Source of the DNA: Sporocytophaga myxococcoides | GTDB taxonomy: Bacteria; Bacteroidota; Bacteroidia; Cytophagales; Cytophagaceae | Reading direction: 5' to 3' | NCBI RefSeq assembly: GCF_000775915.1 | Contig: NZ_BBLT01000009.1 | Location: forward strand, 124,001 to 188,000 | Length of the DNA: 64,000 nt | Shown: positions 25,332-34,836 of the stretch, piece by piece | Layout of the letters: each line of letters opens with the position of its first letter | Position numbering within the stretch: position 1 is the stretch's first letter | Made by a program: the position numbers and the translations under genes | Notes under the pieces: model-generated | Database searches by the model: none | What the model saw: the letters and a program-made list of their open reading frames with translations, nothing else | What the model was told of the DNA's origin: nothing

Positions 25332-28274
25332 ATGAGAAGAGTATTATTATTATTAATATTCATTTGCACACAATTGATTAATATTGCTCCTGCAAATGCT
25401 CAGTGTATTCCTGCCAATGCGGGATTTACCTATAAAGATACATGCTATAGTAATTTAACCCAATTCACTGGCATTGGGGTTGGTGATACCACCTCCTGGA
25501 GCTGGGACTTTGGAGACCCTACTTCCGGGAGACAAAATACTGCATTTGGCGCTTATCCTACTCATACGTTTTCACAGACAAATACAACTTATACTGTTAC
25601 ATTCTCATTCACTGACACTTGTGGAAATCCTGCCAATATTACCAAAAACATTTTAATCCAAAACAACCCAAATCCTCCCCTAACATTAAACCTAAAAGAT
25701 ACAGTTGTCTGTGATGCCCCATACCCCATTGATGCAGGGATACCAGGCTTAACTTATCAATGGTCGGATGGTGACACAACTCAGATTGATACACTTATGA
25801 GTGCAGGAAAATATTGGGTAAAGGTTTATCAGAATGGTTGTTATACATCAGACACAGTGACTGTTCGTTTTTGGGGACAGGGAAACAAAGGAGATTATAA
25901 CTGGCAATTCGGAAATAATGCAGGATTAAACTTCAATGACAATCCTCCATCTGTAACCAATACAAACGCCAATCGCACAAATGGCGGAAGCGCTTCCATA
26001 TCAGACCCTTCTGGAAACCTATTATTCTATACAGATGGGATAAATATCTATACCAATGACAATAAAATAATGCAGGGAGGTACAGGATTAAAAGGCAACT
26101 CAGACTCCTCTCAATCTGCTATAATTGTACCTGATCCTCGAGCAAATAATATCTACTATGTTTTCACAGTAAACCCTTCAACCGGATTAAGTTATACTAC
26201 CGTTGATTTATCTTTTAACAAAGGAAAAGGACGAGTTACCAACATCAATGTTCCCCTTTATAATCCGGTTGCAAATAAAATATCAGGGATGAAAGATGAG
26301 CAGGGTAACTTTTGGGTTGTTGCACATGAACTTAATTCAAATAATTTTATATCATATAAAATCGGAAATAACGGTTTCTCTCCAACTCCTGTTATTTCTT
26401 CTACAGGTGCTGTGCAGACAAATGGACAGGGTTATATGAAGTTTTCGAAAGATGGAACCAAAGTAGCTATTGCTTTGAGTGAACAAAACAGAGTTGAGAT
26501 ATATGATTTCAATACAAACACAGGTGAATTGACCATCAGCGATACTATTACCAATGTTACACTTCCATTTGGTCTGGAATTTTCAGATGATAATAATAAA
26601 CTATATGTAAGCACTAATGGTGATGGTCACCTTTATCAATATGATCTGACAAAAGCAACGTCCACTGAAATTGAAAATTCTCAGGTTACAATCAGTACTG
26701 ACCCTTCTGCTTCCTATGAAGCTCTGCAATTAGGACCTGACGGAAAAATCTATGTTGCTTTAAAAGGCTCTGGAAGCGGTTTTCTTGGAGTTATTAATGA
26801 TCCTACACTGGACAGTACGGATGTGGACTATCAGCACAAGTCAATAGACCTTGGAACAGAAAGCAATACTGGTCTGCCTAATTTTGTAGCCAACTACTTT
26901 AATACATCTGACTGGAATATTGCTTATGCAGATACCTGTTCTGGTTCCATAACTCTATTTCAGGCAAATGCCCCTGATACCGTATTTACCTGGACGTGGA
27001 ATTTTGGTGATGGACAAACAGGAACCGGGCAAACTACCACACATACATATCCCGGCCCTGGAACATATAATGTATCTGTAAGGGCAATATATGCATGTGG
27101 AGATACAACAATGTTAAGAACATTGACAATTGTAGAGACGCCTCCGGCACCGCAAATTAAAGATACCACTATTTGTGATGCAATTACCTACAAACTAGAT
27201 GCAACACTAAGCGGTTCAGGCTTATCTTACTTATGGAATACGGGATCTACATCTTCTTTTATTAATACTGATACTTCCGGAACATTTACAGTGGAAGTCA
27301 GCAGAGCAGGATGCATAAACACTGCTACAGCAACAGTTACTTTCGCACCTGTTAACTCATTTGACTTAGGCACTGATAAAACATTATGTACAGGAGACTC
27401 CATTCAACTAGATGCAGGGAATCCGGGATTGACACATTCATGGTCAACGGGAGCTACTTTGCAAACTATAGTGGTGAAAACTTCCGGAACATACTCAGTA
27501 ACAGTAAGCAATGGTGGCTTATGTCAAAAGTCAGATCAGATAAATATTACTTTTATCACCCCTCCTATAGTTTCATTAGGTCCTGATACCACCTATTGTC
27601 AAGGTTCCAGTCCTGTATTAGATGCAGGAGTAGTGCCTTCAGGCTTTCAATATAAATGGTCATCAGGCGAAATTAATCGCCAGATACACCCAACAATATC
27701 AGGAACCTACATCGTATCTGTATACAAAGATCAATGTCAGGGAAGCGATACAATCAAAATAGAATTTGAGGCGGCTCCGAATATTAGTTTAAATCCAGTA
27801 TTTGGATTATGCAGCGAAAACGGAGACTCCGTCATTCTTGATGGAGGAACAGCCAATAGTTACCTTTGGCTTCCTTCTGGTCAGACTACACAGTCGATAA
27901 CAGTATTTACAGCAGGTCTATATTCCTTAACAGCTAAAAGCGAACATGGGTGTGAAAGTACTGCAAGTGCCTTAGTTCAGGACATCTGTGAAGCCAGAGT
28001 CTTTATTCCAAATATTTTTTCTCCTAATGGAGATGGGAATAACGACGAATTCAAAATTTCAGGAGCTAATCTCATTTCCTATAGACTTGAAATATTCGAT
28101 CAGTGGGGAGAATTGATCTTTGTTTCAGATTCTATGTCCAATTCCTGGAACGGAGAATATAAAGGAAAAACAGTTCAGGAAGGTGCCTATATTTGGAAGC
28201 TCACATATGCAGGAGAAAGCATAGGCGGATCTAAAAGCCAGACTAAAACAGGAGATGTAACAGTAATTAGATAA
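25332..28274 (+). CDS. Large PKD-domain surface protein with type B (gliding motility) sorting domain
   Basis: A signal peptide (MRRVLLLLIFICTQLINIAP, then ANAQ) leads to a PKD domain (SWSWDFGDPTSGRQNTAFG). Residues about 190-530 resemble a beta-propeller (NLLFYTDGINIYTND; EQNRVEIYDFNTNTGELTI; GPDGKIYVALKGSG). A second PKD domain has FTWTWNFGDGQTGTGQTTTH, and then come about four Ig-like repeats of the pattern 'D..L.LDAG..G..Y.WSTG....' . The last 90 residues are the gliding-motility-associated C-terminal domain: VFIPNIFSPNGDGNNDEFKI, IFDQWGELIF, GAYIWKLTYAG. It is therefore a type IX cargo that stays on the cell surface, likely an adhesin. PorP/SprF is divergent from it. Confidence 0.92.
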   Translation: MRRVLLLLIFICTQLINIAPANAQCIPANAGFTYKDTCYSNLTQFTGIGVGDTTSWSWDFGDPTSGRQNTAFGAYPTHTFSQTNTTYTVTFSFTDTCGNPANITKNILIQNNPNPPLTLNLKDTVVCDAPYPIDAGIPGLTYQWSDGDTTQIDTLMSAGKYWVKVYQNGCYTSDTVTVRFWGQGNKGDYNWQFGNNAGLNFNDNPPSVTNTNANRTNGGSASISDPSGNLLFYTDGINIYTNDNKIMQGGTGLKGNSDSSQSAIIVPDPRANNIYYVFTVNPSTGLSYTTVDLSFNKGKGRVTNINVPLYNPVANKISGMKDEQGNFWVVAHELNSNNFISYKIGNNGFSPTPVISSTGAVQTNGQGYMKFSKDGTKVAIALSEQNRVEIYDFNTNTGELTISDTITNVTLPFGLEFSDDNNKLYVSTNGDGHLYQYDLTKATSTEIENSQVTISTDPSASYEALQLGPDGKIYVALKGSGSGFLGVINDPTLDSTDVDYQHKSIDLGTESNTGLPNFVANYFNTSDWNIAYADTCSGSITLFQANAPDTVFTWTWNFGDGQTGTGQTTTHTYPGPGTYNVSVRAIYACGDTTMLRTLTIVETPPAPQIKDTTICDAITYKLDATLSGSGLSYLWNTGSTSSFINTDTSGTFTVEVSRAGCINTATATVTFAPVNSFDLGTDKTLCTGDSIQLDAGNPGLTHSWSTGATLQTIVVKTSGTYSVTVSNGGLCQKSDQINITFITPPIVSLGPDTTYCQGSSPVLDAGVVPSGFQYKWSSGEINRQIHPTISGTYIVSVYKDQCQGSDTIKIEFEAAPNISLNPVFGLCSENGDSVILDGGTANSYLWLPSGQTTQSITVFTAGLYSLTAKSEHGCESTASALVQDICEARVFIPNIFSPNGDGNNDEFKISGANLISYRLEIFDQWGELIFVSDSMSNSWNGEYKGKTVQEGAYIWKLTYAGESIGGSKSQTKTGDVTVIR

Positions 28275-28298
28275 TAAAAAACTATTTATCTCAATTAT

Positions 28299-28306
28299 TA
28301 ACTTTG
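28299..28306 (+). promoter_or_regulatory. Candidate Bacteroidetes -7 promoter box
   Basis: TAACTTTG fits the TAnnTTTG consensus of Bacteroidetes sigma factor promoters and lies 53 bases before the start of the metallo-hydrolase gene. No good -33 TTTG is found at the usual spacing, so this is a moderate call. Confidence 0.4.
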
Positions 28307-28358
28307 CCGCTATTTATGTGTTAGGAATGAATCATTTTTAATTACTAAAATTTAACAA

Positions 28359-29705
28359 ATGCAAATAGAAAGCTTTATTGATAAAGGATTGGCACAACTT
28401 ACCTACGCAATAATAAGTGAAGGAGAAATAGCCCTTATTGATCCAGCAAGAGATCCATCACCTTTTATTCAATTAGAGGTTAAACACAATGCCAAAATCA
28501 AAGCTGTCATTGAAACCCATCCTCATGCTGACTTCATCAGCAGTCATGCAGAATTTTTGATGCATCAGGTAAAAGTTTATACGAGCAAATTATCAGATGT
28601 TAATTATGAGCACACAACTTTTGATGATGGTGATGAGCTTAAAATCGGAACAATAAAATTAAAAGCAATGAATACTCCAGGCCACTCTCCTGACAGCATA
28701 TCAGTATTGCTTGAAGACGAAACAGGTAATCCTTATGCGATATTTACCGGAGACACGCTTTTTATAGGAGATGTGGGAAGGCCTGATTTGAGGAAAACAT
28801 CCGAAGACAGTACCACCTTAAAAGAAAAACTGGCAGGTAAATTATATCATTCTCTTCACAACAAAATTTTAAAACTACCTGATCACACAATCATATATCC
28901 AGCGCATGGTCCTGGCTCTCTTTGCGGAAAATCTATGAGCGAAAATCTTTCCGACACATTGGGGAATCAAAAAAAAGAGAATTATGCCCTTCAACCCATG
29001 AGTGAGTCCGAGTTTATAAAACTAATTCTGGATAATCAGCCATTTATCCCCAAATATTTTTCATACGATGTAATCATTAACAAACTTGGAGCTCCCAAAC
29101 TGAGTGAAAGCCTTGATAAAGTAAATTATTTAAATAGCATCAATGAAATTCCGAATGGTTCTTTAATTGTAGATACAAGAAGTTCTGACCAATTTAAGAC
29201 TGGACATAATAAAGAAGCTATTAATATTCCTGACGGGACAAAATTTGAAACATGGTTAGGCTCCATCATCAATCCTGATGAAACATTTTATCTTATAGCA
29301 AATGACAATGGTGCACTTAGAAATTTACTTTATAAAACTGCTAAGATAGGATACGAATCTAAAATATCTGGGGTCCTGGTCATTCAAGAACCTTCAGGTA
29401 GCAAATCAGAAAAAATAGATGCTGAAGAAGTGATTAAAGCAGAAGATCAATATACTATTGTAGATGTGAGAGATGTAAATGAAGTATCATCACAAAAAAT
29501 ATTTTCAAACTCCATAAACATTCCTCTTAATAAGCTTAGAGAAAATATTCAATTGATCCCATCAGGAAAACCTGTTGCTGTGCACTGCTCAGGAGGATAC
29601 CGGTCAGCTATTGCCAGCAGTTTACTTGAGCATGCCCAAGTTCACAAAGTTTATGATATAAGCGAAAGTATAAAATCGATTGAGGAGCTACAAAAAAATA
29701 CATAA
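28359..29705 (+). CDS. Metallo-beta-lactamase fold hydrolase fused to two rhodanese domains
   Basis: Residues 1-240 are a glyoxalase-II/ETHE1-like metallo-hydrolase: metal ligands His54, His56 and Asp58 in ETHPHADFISSH, a later His in NTPGHSPDS, Asp in FTGDTLFIGDVGRPD and His in YPAHGPGSLCG. Two rhodanese domains follow. The first (about 255-345) has DTRSSDQFKTGH but no active-site Cys. The second (about 355-448) has the catalytic loop VHCSGGYRSA. Relatives are persulfide dioxygenases, which oxidise glutathione or CoA persulfides and couple this with sulfur transfer. It therefore probably works in cytoplasmic sulfide or sulfane-sulfur handling. Monocistronic. Confidence 0.92.
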   Translation: MQIESFIDKGLAQLTYAIISEGEIALIDPARDPSPFIQLEVKHNAKIKAVIETHPHADFISSHAEFLMHQVKVYTSKLSDVNYEHTTFDDGDELKIGTIKLKAMNTPGHSPDSISVLLEDETGNPYAIFTGDTLFIGDVGRPDLRKTSEDSTTLKEKLAGKLYHSLHNKILKLPDHTIIYPAHGPGSLCGKSMSENLSDTLGNQKKENYALQPMSESEFIKLILDNQPFIPKYFSYDVIINKLGAPKLSESLDKVNYLNSINEIPNGSLIVDTRSSDQFKTGHNKEAINIPDGTKFETWLGSIINPDETFYLIANDNGALRNLLYKTAKIGYESKISGVLVIQEPSGSKSEKIDAEEVIKAEDQYTIVDVRDVNEVSSQKIFSNSINIPLNKLRENIQLIPSGKPVAVHCSGGYRSAIASSLLEHAQVHKVYDISESIKSIEELQKNT

Positions 29706-29732
29706 AGTAAAAATTATAAAATAAAGTAGAAT

Positions 29733-29757
29733 AAGAGCGGGTGTTTATCCCACTCTT
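29733..29757. terminator. Bidirectional terminator
   Basis: AAGAGCGGG (29733-29741) pairs, with one mismatch, with CCCACTCTT (29749-29757) across a seven-base loop, between the convergent metallo-hydrolase and SiaC-like genes. Confidence 0.6.
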
Positions 29758-29761
29758 TAGC

Positions 29762-30124
29762 CTACATAGATTTAAATTCAAAAGGGATTTCTACAAGCTC
29801 GGAAAATTCTTGACCTGCCTCTTTCATATCTTCATCATCAGAGAAATGATACCAGATAATTTTGGCACCTTGTATTTTTTCAAACTTTGTTAAAATATCC
29901 AATATTAATTTAGAAGATGCGGTATTAAAATATTCAAGTTTAACCTGAAGATTGGTTGCTGGATTGGATTGATCCTTATATGCTTCGATCCAGCTTAACA
30001 CTGGCTTAAAAAATCCGGCAGCATCTTCCGGAAGTGATCTACCGGAAATTTCAAATACTCCTTTAGATTTGTCTAATGTAACAGAAGGAGTATCTTCAGT
30101 TCCGCTTATATTCAAAATATCCAT
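29762..30124 (-). CDS. SiaC-like regulatory phosphoprotein (DUF1987)
   Basis: A compact 120-residue protein with the family's landmarks: TPSVTLDKSKGVFEISGRS near the start, FFKPVLSWIEAY, and LEYFNTASSKLILDILTKFE. In Pseudomonas aeruginosa SiaC is phosphorylated by the kinase SiaB and dephosphorylated by the PP2C phosphatase SiaA; unphosphorylated SiaC binds and activates the cyclase SiaD. As I recall the phospho-site there is Thr68, and residue 68 here is the Thr of NTASSK. It is the last gene of the run and follows the SiaB-like kinase by 48 bases. Its effector in this organism is unknown, as no cyclase is nearby. Confidence 0.9.
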   Translation of the reverse strand: MDILNISGTEDTPSVTLDKSKGVFEISGRSLPEDAAGFFKPVLSWIEAYKDQSNPATNLQVKLEYFNTASSKLILDILTKFEKIQGAKIIWYHFSDDEDMKEAGQEFSELVEIPFEFKSM

Positions 30125-30172
30125 AATTATAGAAAGATTATCAAATAGGGTTAAATAAGAAAAAGGATTTAT

Positions 30173-30715
30173 TTACTCGCTGATTCTTGCAATTTTAGAT
30201 TTGAAAGAAAAGAAAGAATATTCAGAATCTACCTTCTCAAAATTATACTCGAGCTTCTGTCCTGATTTTCTTGCAATATCAACAAATCCCAATCCTGCAC
30301 CACCTTTATCTGACATTTCATTATTTTGAATTAATTCCTTATAGAAATTCTTCAAACCATCTTTATCAAGGCTATTGATCTTTTCAAGTTTTTCGGATAA
30401 ACCCTGAATATCCTTATTGGCGATCATGTTACCTGAAGTAATGATATAGCAGTCCTCTTCGGAACCAATCATAAAAATAGCTTTTCTTTCATTTGGCACA
30501 GAAAGAGCTTCTGAATGTTTGCAGATATTCTGAAGGCATTCAACCATTACATTGAATACTTTTCTTTTAATATTGCTTTCCTCACCTTTGGAATCAAGTT
30601 TTTTCTCGGCCATGGATAATACGGCCTTTGTTATTTCCTGGGTAAACTCCCCTTCATATACAAGTATGATATTTTCTTCTACCATAGTTTTGTGAATATT
30701 ATAAATATAATTCAT
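30173..30715 (-). CDS. SiaB-like protein kinase (GHKL fold)
   Basis: The 180-residue protein has a GHKL-type ATP site: the N-box VMVECLQNICKHSEAL near residues 55-70 and the Gly-rich MSDKGGAGLGFVDIARKSGQ near 135-155. This is the SiaB / anti-sigma-kinase-like family, which phosphorylates a partner protein rather than a histidine. It lies between a SpoIIE-type phosphatase gene and the SiaC-like gene, the same set as the Pseudomonas SiaABC switch. Met11 (30685), in MVEENIILVYEGEF, may be the true start because the first ten residues look less conserved. It is expected to be cytoplasmic. Confidence 0.9.
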   Translation of the reverse strand: MNYIYNIHKTMVEENIILVYEGEFTQEITKAVLSMAEKKLDSKGEESNIKRKVFNVMVECLQNICKHSEALSVPNERKAIFMIGSEEDCYIITSGNMIANKDIQGLSEKLEKINSLDKDGLKNFYKELIQNNEMSDKGGAGLGFVDIARKSGQKLEYNFEKVDSEYSFFSFKSKIARISE

Positions 30716-30758
30716 ACGTCGTTAGTTTCTACTTTAATTTAAACTCTATAAATAATTA

Positions 30759-33461
30759 TTAAAATTTAACTCCAATTAAAAGAACATCATCTGTCTGTTT
30801 ATGCTCACCTTTCCATGATTCAAACTCAAAGTTTAAAGCATCGTGTATTGCATCCATAGATTTATCTTTATTATTCATGATAGCATCTTTGATCTTCACA
30901 GTACCAAGTTTTCTGTTTTGAGGTCCGCCAAACTGATCAGGGAACCCATCAGAGAAGAAGAAAATCATATCACCTGTTTTCATCTTAATTTTATGGTTGG
31001 TAAACTGAGTCTGATTTTTATAGACTCCCCCACCAATAGCCCATTTATCCCCTTTATATTCTGTTAATTCCCCATCAGATACATGATATAAAGATCTGTG
31101 AGCACCGGCGTACTCTACGATTTTCTTGGACAAATTTATTTTACAGAATGCAATATCCATTCCATCCTTGATATTCTCCTCATTAGTGTCTTTGATAAGT
31201 GTTTCGTTAACCTTTCTGTCAAACTCATCCAGAATAGCCCCTGAATTTAAACCTGAGCACATTTCCACAATATTATTAAGTTGGAAATATCCCACAAGAG
31301 ACAACATAGCTCCAGGTACGCCATGCCCAGTGCAATCAACTACAGAAATAAACACAGAGTCATCTTTTTCCATATACCAAGGGAAGTCACCACTTACAAT
31401 ATCTCTTGGTTTGTATAGTATAAATGCTCCAGGAAGGGTTTTCTGAATTGATTTACTATCCGGAATAATCGCATTCTGAATTCTTTTTGAATAGGTAATA
31501 CTTTCATGTATGCTTCTGTTCTTGGCCTGAATCTCCCTTTCTATAAGCTTCATCTCTGTAATATCATGAGAGACCACCAGTACGGACTCCAGATTATTTT
31601 CATTATATTCTGGAATTGCGTTGATCTGCATTACTCTTTCACCGATATGTGAATTATAATTCGTTTCAAGGTGAAGCTTGTTTTCGGTACTGATTACATT
31701 CTGAAGAATCTCTTTCCATACACCTACAATTCCATTTTGAGAACTAACAGTTTCCAGAGATTGATTCATAAATTCCGAAGGTTTTAAACCTGTATAGTTT
31801 TCAATGACAGGGTTTGTATAAGTAATAACTCCATCACAGTTCAATCGAGTAATAAGATCCGGAGAGTTTTCTGAAAGTGCCTGCATATTTTTCCTCATAC
31901 GTTCTTCCATCTCTGCCTTCCTCTTCACTGTAATATCGCGTGAATTAAGAATAATACCACCTACAGCGCTGTCTGATAAAAGATTTTTACCTGTTGCTTC
32001 AAGCCATATCAATTCACCATTATCTTTTATAAACCTATATTGAATTGTAATAGATTTTTCCGGATCAGCAAGAAGTTCATCAAACATAGCTTTATATGCC
32101 ATTCTGTCTTCTTCATATATGTGTGCTTCATCTTTCTTATTTACAAGGTCAGATGAATCAATACCTAAGATCCTTTTTACAGATGGACTCACATACCTTA
32201 AAACCATATTCTTCTCATAGATTGCAATTACCTCAGAAGCGTTTTCAAGCAATGACTGCATTCTTTTCTGAGTTTTATTTACCTCTTCAATCTGCTCTTC
32301 CAGTTTTTCATTGGATAACTGAAGATCTTCCTGAGTCGCTCTCATCTCTTCAGCATTTTGTCTCAACTCTTCTTGTTGCTGCTGGAGTTCTGCACTCATC
32401 TTCTGAGATTGCTCAAGATGCCTTTGAGTGCGCTCATTCACATGAATGTTAAAGATAGTTCTTGCTAAGATTGGGCCTACCTCCTCTATAAATCTGACTT
32501 CGTTTTTAGAAAACTTCTTTAAAGAAGCAAACTCTACCACACCATAAGTTAACTCTTCAGTAATCAGAGGAACAATAAGGATTGAATCCGGTTTTTTGTC
32601 AATAATTAATCCGGAAGTTATAGAACAATAGTCTTGAGGAATTTCAGTTCTGAAAATGGTTGCCCCTTCAATCGCAGCCTGGCCAACCAGTCCTTCTCCC
32701 ATCTTAAATTTTGCAGTTTTATATTTTTTTCTATTATAAGCATAGAGATTTTTCATCACTATTGCCTTCTTAAAATCATTTTCATCATCGTCTTCTATCA
32801 CATAAAAAGCACCCTGAATTGCACCGATCTTTCCTATAAGATACTTTATTACGTCGTAGCTAAGGAGATCTATAGAGTTATGCTTACGTAATATTTCACC
32901 TACTTCGGCAATACCATTAACAATCCAATTTCTTTCTTTCTCTCTGATCTCTGCACTTATAAGGTTTTTCTGCATATTCAGAAGAGAGTTTCCTAATACA
33001 TCGTTTTCACTTGCTGGTTTGAATTGTGTATTTAAATTACCTTCACCAATTGTATGAGCAAAGTGTGCAGTGTGTTTTAATGATCTGACGATATTATTTG
33101 TAATCGAAGCCATCTCCCCAATTTCATCACCAGAGTTAATGTTAATTTCATTCGCTAGAATACCTTCTTCTGTAAGCTTAAGATATTCTTTCAATGAAAT
33201 TATAGGTTGAGTAAGATATCTTACGAGATAAAACGAAAGACCTATAGTAACTAAAACAACAAACAGAGAAGCCGCAATCAAATACAAGCGTGAATCGTCC
33301 GAAAATTCCTCCACAACTTTTCCGCCGGTTTCAGTCCCGGAAATTAATTTGGCAAATACTGAATACTGAATATAAGAAATCAACAATAATGCAGCTGCCA
33401 CCAAGGAAGTAGTGAATACTACTATCTTGCTGCCTAAACTTAATTTTATTTTATTGAACAT
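30759..33461 (-). CDS. Membrane PP2C (SpoIIE) phosphatase with HAMP, GAF and PAS domains (SiaA-like)
   Basis: From the Met at 33461 (the 33515 frame overlaps the neighbour and is rejected) there are two membrane helices, one near the start and one at FVVLVTIGLSFYLVRYL, then HAMP. A GAF domain (AIQGAFYVIEDDDEND to YGVVEFASLKKF) is followed by a coiled coil rich in Glu/Gln, two PAS domains (YEKNMVLRYVSPSVKRILG; LITRLNCDGVITYTNPVIEN) and a PP2C/SpoIIE phosphatase. Metal-binding acidic residues are visible in IVSGDFPWY, VVDCTGHGVPGAM, FFSDGFPDQFG and KQTDDVLLIG. It should dephosphorylate the SiaC-like protein in response to signals at the membrane or in the cytoplasm. Unlike SiaA it carries extra GAF and PAS sensors. 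Confidence 0.93.
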   Translation of the reverse strand: MFNKIKLSLGSKIVVFTTSLVAAALLLISYIQYSVFAKLISGTETGGKVVEEFSDDSRLYLIAASLFVVLVTIGLSFYLVRYLTQPIISLKEYLKLTEEGILANEININSGDEIGEMASITNNIVRSLKHTAHFAHTIGEGNLNTQFKPASENDVLGNSLLNMQKNLISAEIREKERNWIVNGIAEVGEILRKHNSIDLLSYDVIKYLIGKIGAIQGAFYVIEDDDENDFKKAIVMKNLYAYNRKKYKTAKFKMGEGLVGQAAIEGATIFRTEIPQDYCSITSGLIIDKKPDSILIVPLITEELTYGVVEFASLKKFSKNEVRFIEEVGPILARTIFNIHVNERTQRHLEQSQKMSAELQQQQEELRQNAEEMRATQEDLQLSNEKLEEQIEEVNKTQKRMQSLLENASEVIAIYEKNMVLRYVSPSVKRILGIDSSDLVNKKDEAHIYEEDRMAYKAMFDELLADPEKSITIQYRFIKDNGELIWLEATGKNLLSDSAVGGIILNSRDITVKRKAEMEERMRKNMQALSENSPDLITRLNCDGVITYTNPVIENYTGLKPSEFMNQSLETVSSQNGIVGVWKEILQNVISTENKLHLETNYNSHIGERVMQINAIPEYNENNLESVLVVSHDITEMKLIEREIQAKNRSIHESITYSKRIQNAIIPDSKSIQKTLPGAFILYKPRDIVSGDFPWYMEKDDSVFISVVDCTGHGVPGAMLSLVGYFQLNNIVEMCSGLNSGAILDEFDRKVNETLIKDTNEENIKDGMDIAFCKINLSKKIVEYAGAHRSLYHVSDGELTEYKGDKWAIGGGVYKNQTQFTNHKIKMKTGDMIFFFSDGFPDQFGGPQNRKLGTVKIKDAIMNNKDKSMDAIHDALNFEFESWKGEHKQTDDVLLIGVKF

Positions 33462-33480
33462 AAGATCTACTTTCAAATAA

Positions 33481-34236
33481 TTAATTATACTGAGTCTCGA
33501 GTGCCAAAAAATCACCCAGTAACATGGTTAGATTTTGAATGAGGTTTTTATCATTTTCAGTGGCCTTCTTCAACAGGGAAATCTCCCAGACTCCAATAAT
33601 TTCTTCATTCATGAGCAAAGGTAAAATCATAACATCCACAGACTTGGTCGTTCCTAACCCGGAAAAAGGTATCATATAGCTTTCTTTAAGATCGTCAATC
33701 ACCAAAGTCTTACCTTCTTTGGCTACTAACCCTACCAGTCCTTCTCCCACAGAAAATTCAAGATCATTTGATGAGTCTAATGGCAAAGCATATGAAGAGT
33801 ACCTTTTTAATTTATTTTCTTCCTGATCTTTAAAAAATAATACAGACTGTCCGGCATTAATTTTATTACATATAAAAGATAAAGCCTTATCCATTTTATC
33901 CTTACCATCGATTTTACTATTCGTGATAGTATCAATTTCTTTCTTTACTTCACTGACAATATTGGACTGATCCTGCCTTGCAATTTCTTCTTCCTTATCA
34001 ACAATAAACTCATTCTTAAGTCTGTCTACATATACAATTTCTTTAAATGACTTGGTATTAAGTAAAACATAGTTCAGAATTGTACTTATAATACCTGCTG
34101 CGAGAGTTATATAAAAAATTGAAAGGATATTATTATTAACTCCTGAAAACCTGCTAAATAAGATAATTGAGTAAACAACCAAACCTATAAACAATAAATT
34201 CGCCAGAGCATGTACTTTAGATAAAATCATTTTCAT
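33481..34236 (-). CDS. Two-helix membrane protein with cytoplasmic GAF domain
   Basis: Two membrane helices lie at about residues 10-30 (ANLLFIGLVVYSIILFS) and 38-58. A short charged linker follows (FIVDKEEEIARQDQSNI), then a GAF domain at about 95-250 (NAGQSVLFFKDQEENKLKRY, FSVGEGLVGLVAKEGKTLVI). There is no output domain. The GAF core resembles those of the SpoIIE protein at 30759 and the sensor at 36592. Its start overlaps the stop of the CheB-like gene by four bases, which implies tight coupling. It may be a sensory adaptor for the pathway. Confidence 0.82.
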   Translation of the reverse strand: MKMILSKVHALANLLFIGLVVYSIILFSRFSGVNNNILSIFYITLAAGIISTILNYVLLNTKSFKEIVYVDRLKNEFIVDKEEEIARQDQSNIVSEVKKEIDTITNSKIDGKDKMDKALSFICNKINAGQSVLFFKDQEENKLKRYSSYALPLDSSNDLEFSVGEGLVGLVAKEGKTLVIDDLKESYMIPFSGLGTTKSVDVMILPLLMNEEIIGVWEISLLKKATENDKNLIQNLTMLLGDFLALETQYN

Positions 34237-34829
34237 AGCTGCGTCACTTTATTTAATTCTATTAAAAACTTTATAATTTCTTCTACCTTCATTACATGAT
34301 CTATTTTTGTTACACTCATAGCTGCCTTTGGCATTGTGTCTATCACGCTTTCCTCGGGATCCTGAATGATGGTCATACCACCATAATCTTTAACTTTTTT
34401 CATTCCCAAAGCTCCATCTTTATTTGCTCCAGTTAATAAAATTCCGATAAGTTTCTCCTTATAAACGTATGCACAGGTCTCAAAGGTTATATCTATTGCA
34501 GGTCTTGAATTATTTACCATTTCTTCTGTGGATAAAGAAATGTAATTGCCCAATTCAATATTCATATGATAATTAGCTGGTGCCAGATATATTTTCCCTT
34601 TTTTGATAGGTTCATTATGATCGGGCTCTTTTACTTCCTTTATGCTTTTTATAGATAGAGCTTCTATAAGGCCATTTCTTATATGTTTTAGCCTATGACA
34701 GCATATAAAGATTGGTAACGAAAAATCTTCCGGAAGCTTGTTTAATATTTTGCATAAAACCTGAAAACTTCCAGCTGATCCTCCTATAACTATAGCTTTA
34801 TATTTTCTGTTTAGATCCACATCTTTCAT
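34233..34829 (-). CDS. CheB-type protein-glutamate methylesterase domain, no receiver
   Basis: Only the catalytic CheB domain is present. The Ser-His-Asp triad is visible in VIGGSAGSFQVL (Ser), ICCHRLKHIRNG (His) and LLTGANKDGALGMKKV (Asp). CheB removes methyl groups from receptor glutamates. Without a receiver domain its activity cannot be set by CheA phosphorylation. A longer frame from 34877 would overlap the CheR gene by 41 bases; the Met at 34829 gives a 7-base gap and starts just before the beta strand KYKAIVIGGSAG. The pairing of CheB and CheR without any chemoreceptor, CheA or CheW in the window suggests a non-chemotaxis role. Confidence 0.9.
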   Translation of the reverse strand: MKDVDLNRKYKAIVIGGSAGSFQVLCKILNKLPEDFSLPIFICCHRLKHIRNGLIEALSIKSIKEVKEPDHNEPIKKGKIYLAPANYHMNIELGNYISLSTEEMVNNSRPAIDITFETCAYVYKEKLIGILLTGANKDGALGMKKVKDYGGMTIIQDPEESVIDTMPKAAMSVTKIDHVMKVEEIIKFLIELNKVTQL

Positions 34830-34836
34830 TGCCGGA

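Noticed and set aside
31126-31446. Plus-strand frame of 106 codons inside the phosphatase gene
   Set aside because: Antisense to the SpoIIE catalytic domain, whose acidic motifs are intact on the minus strand.
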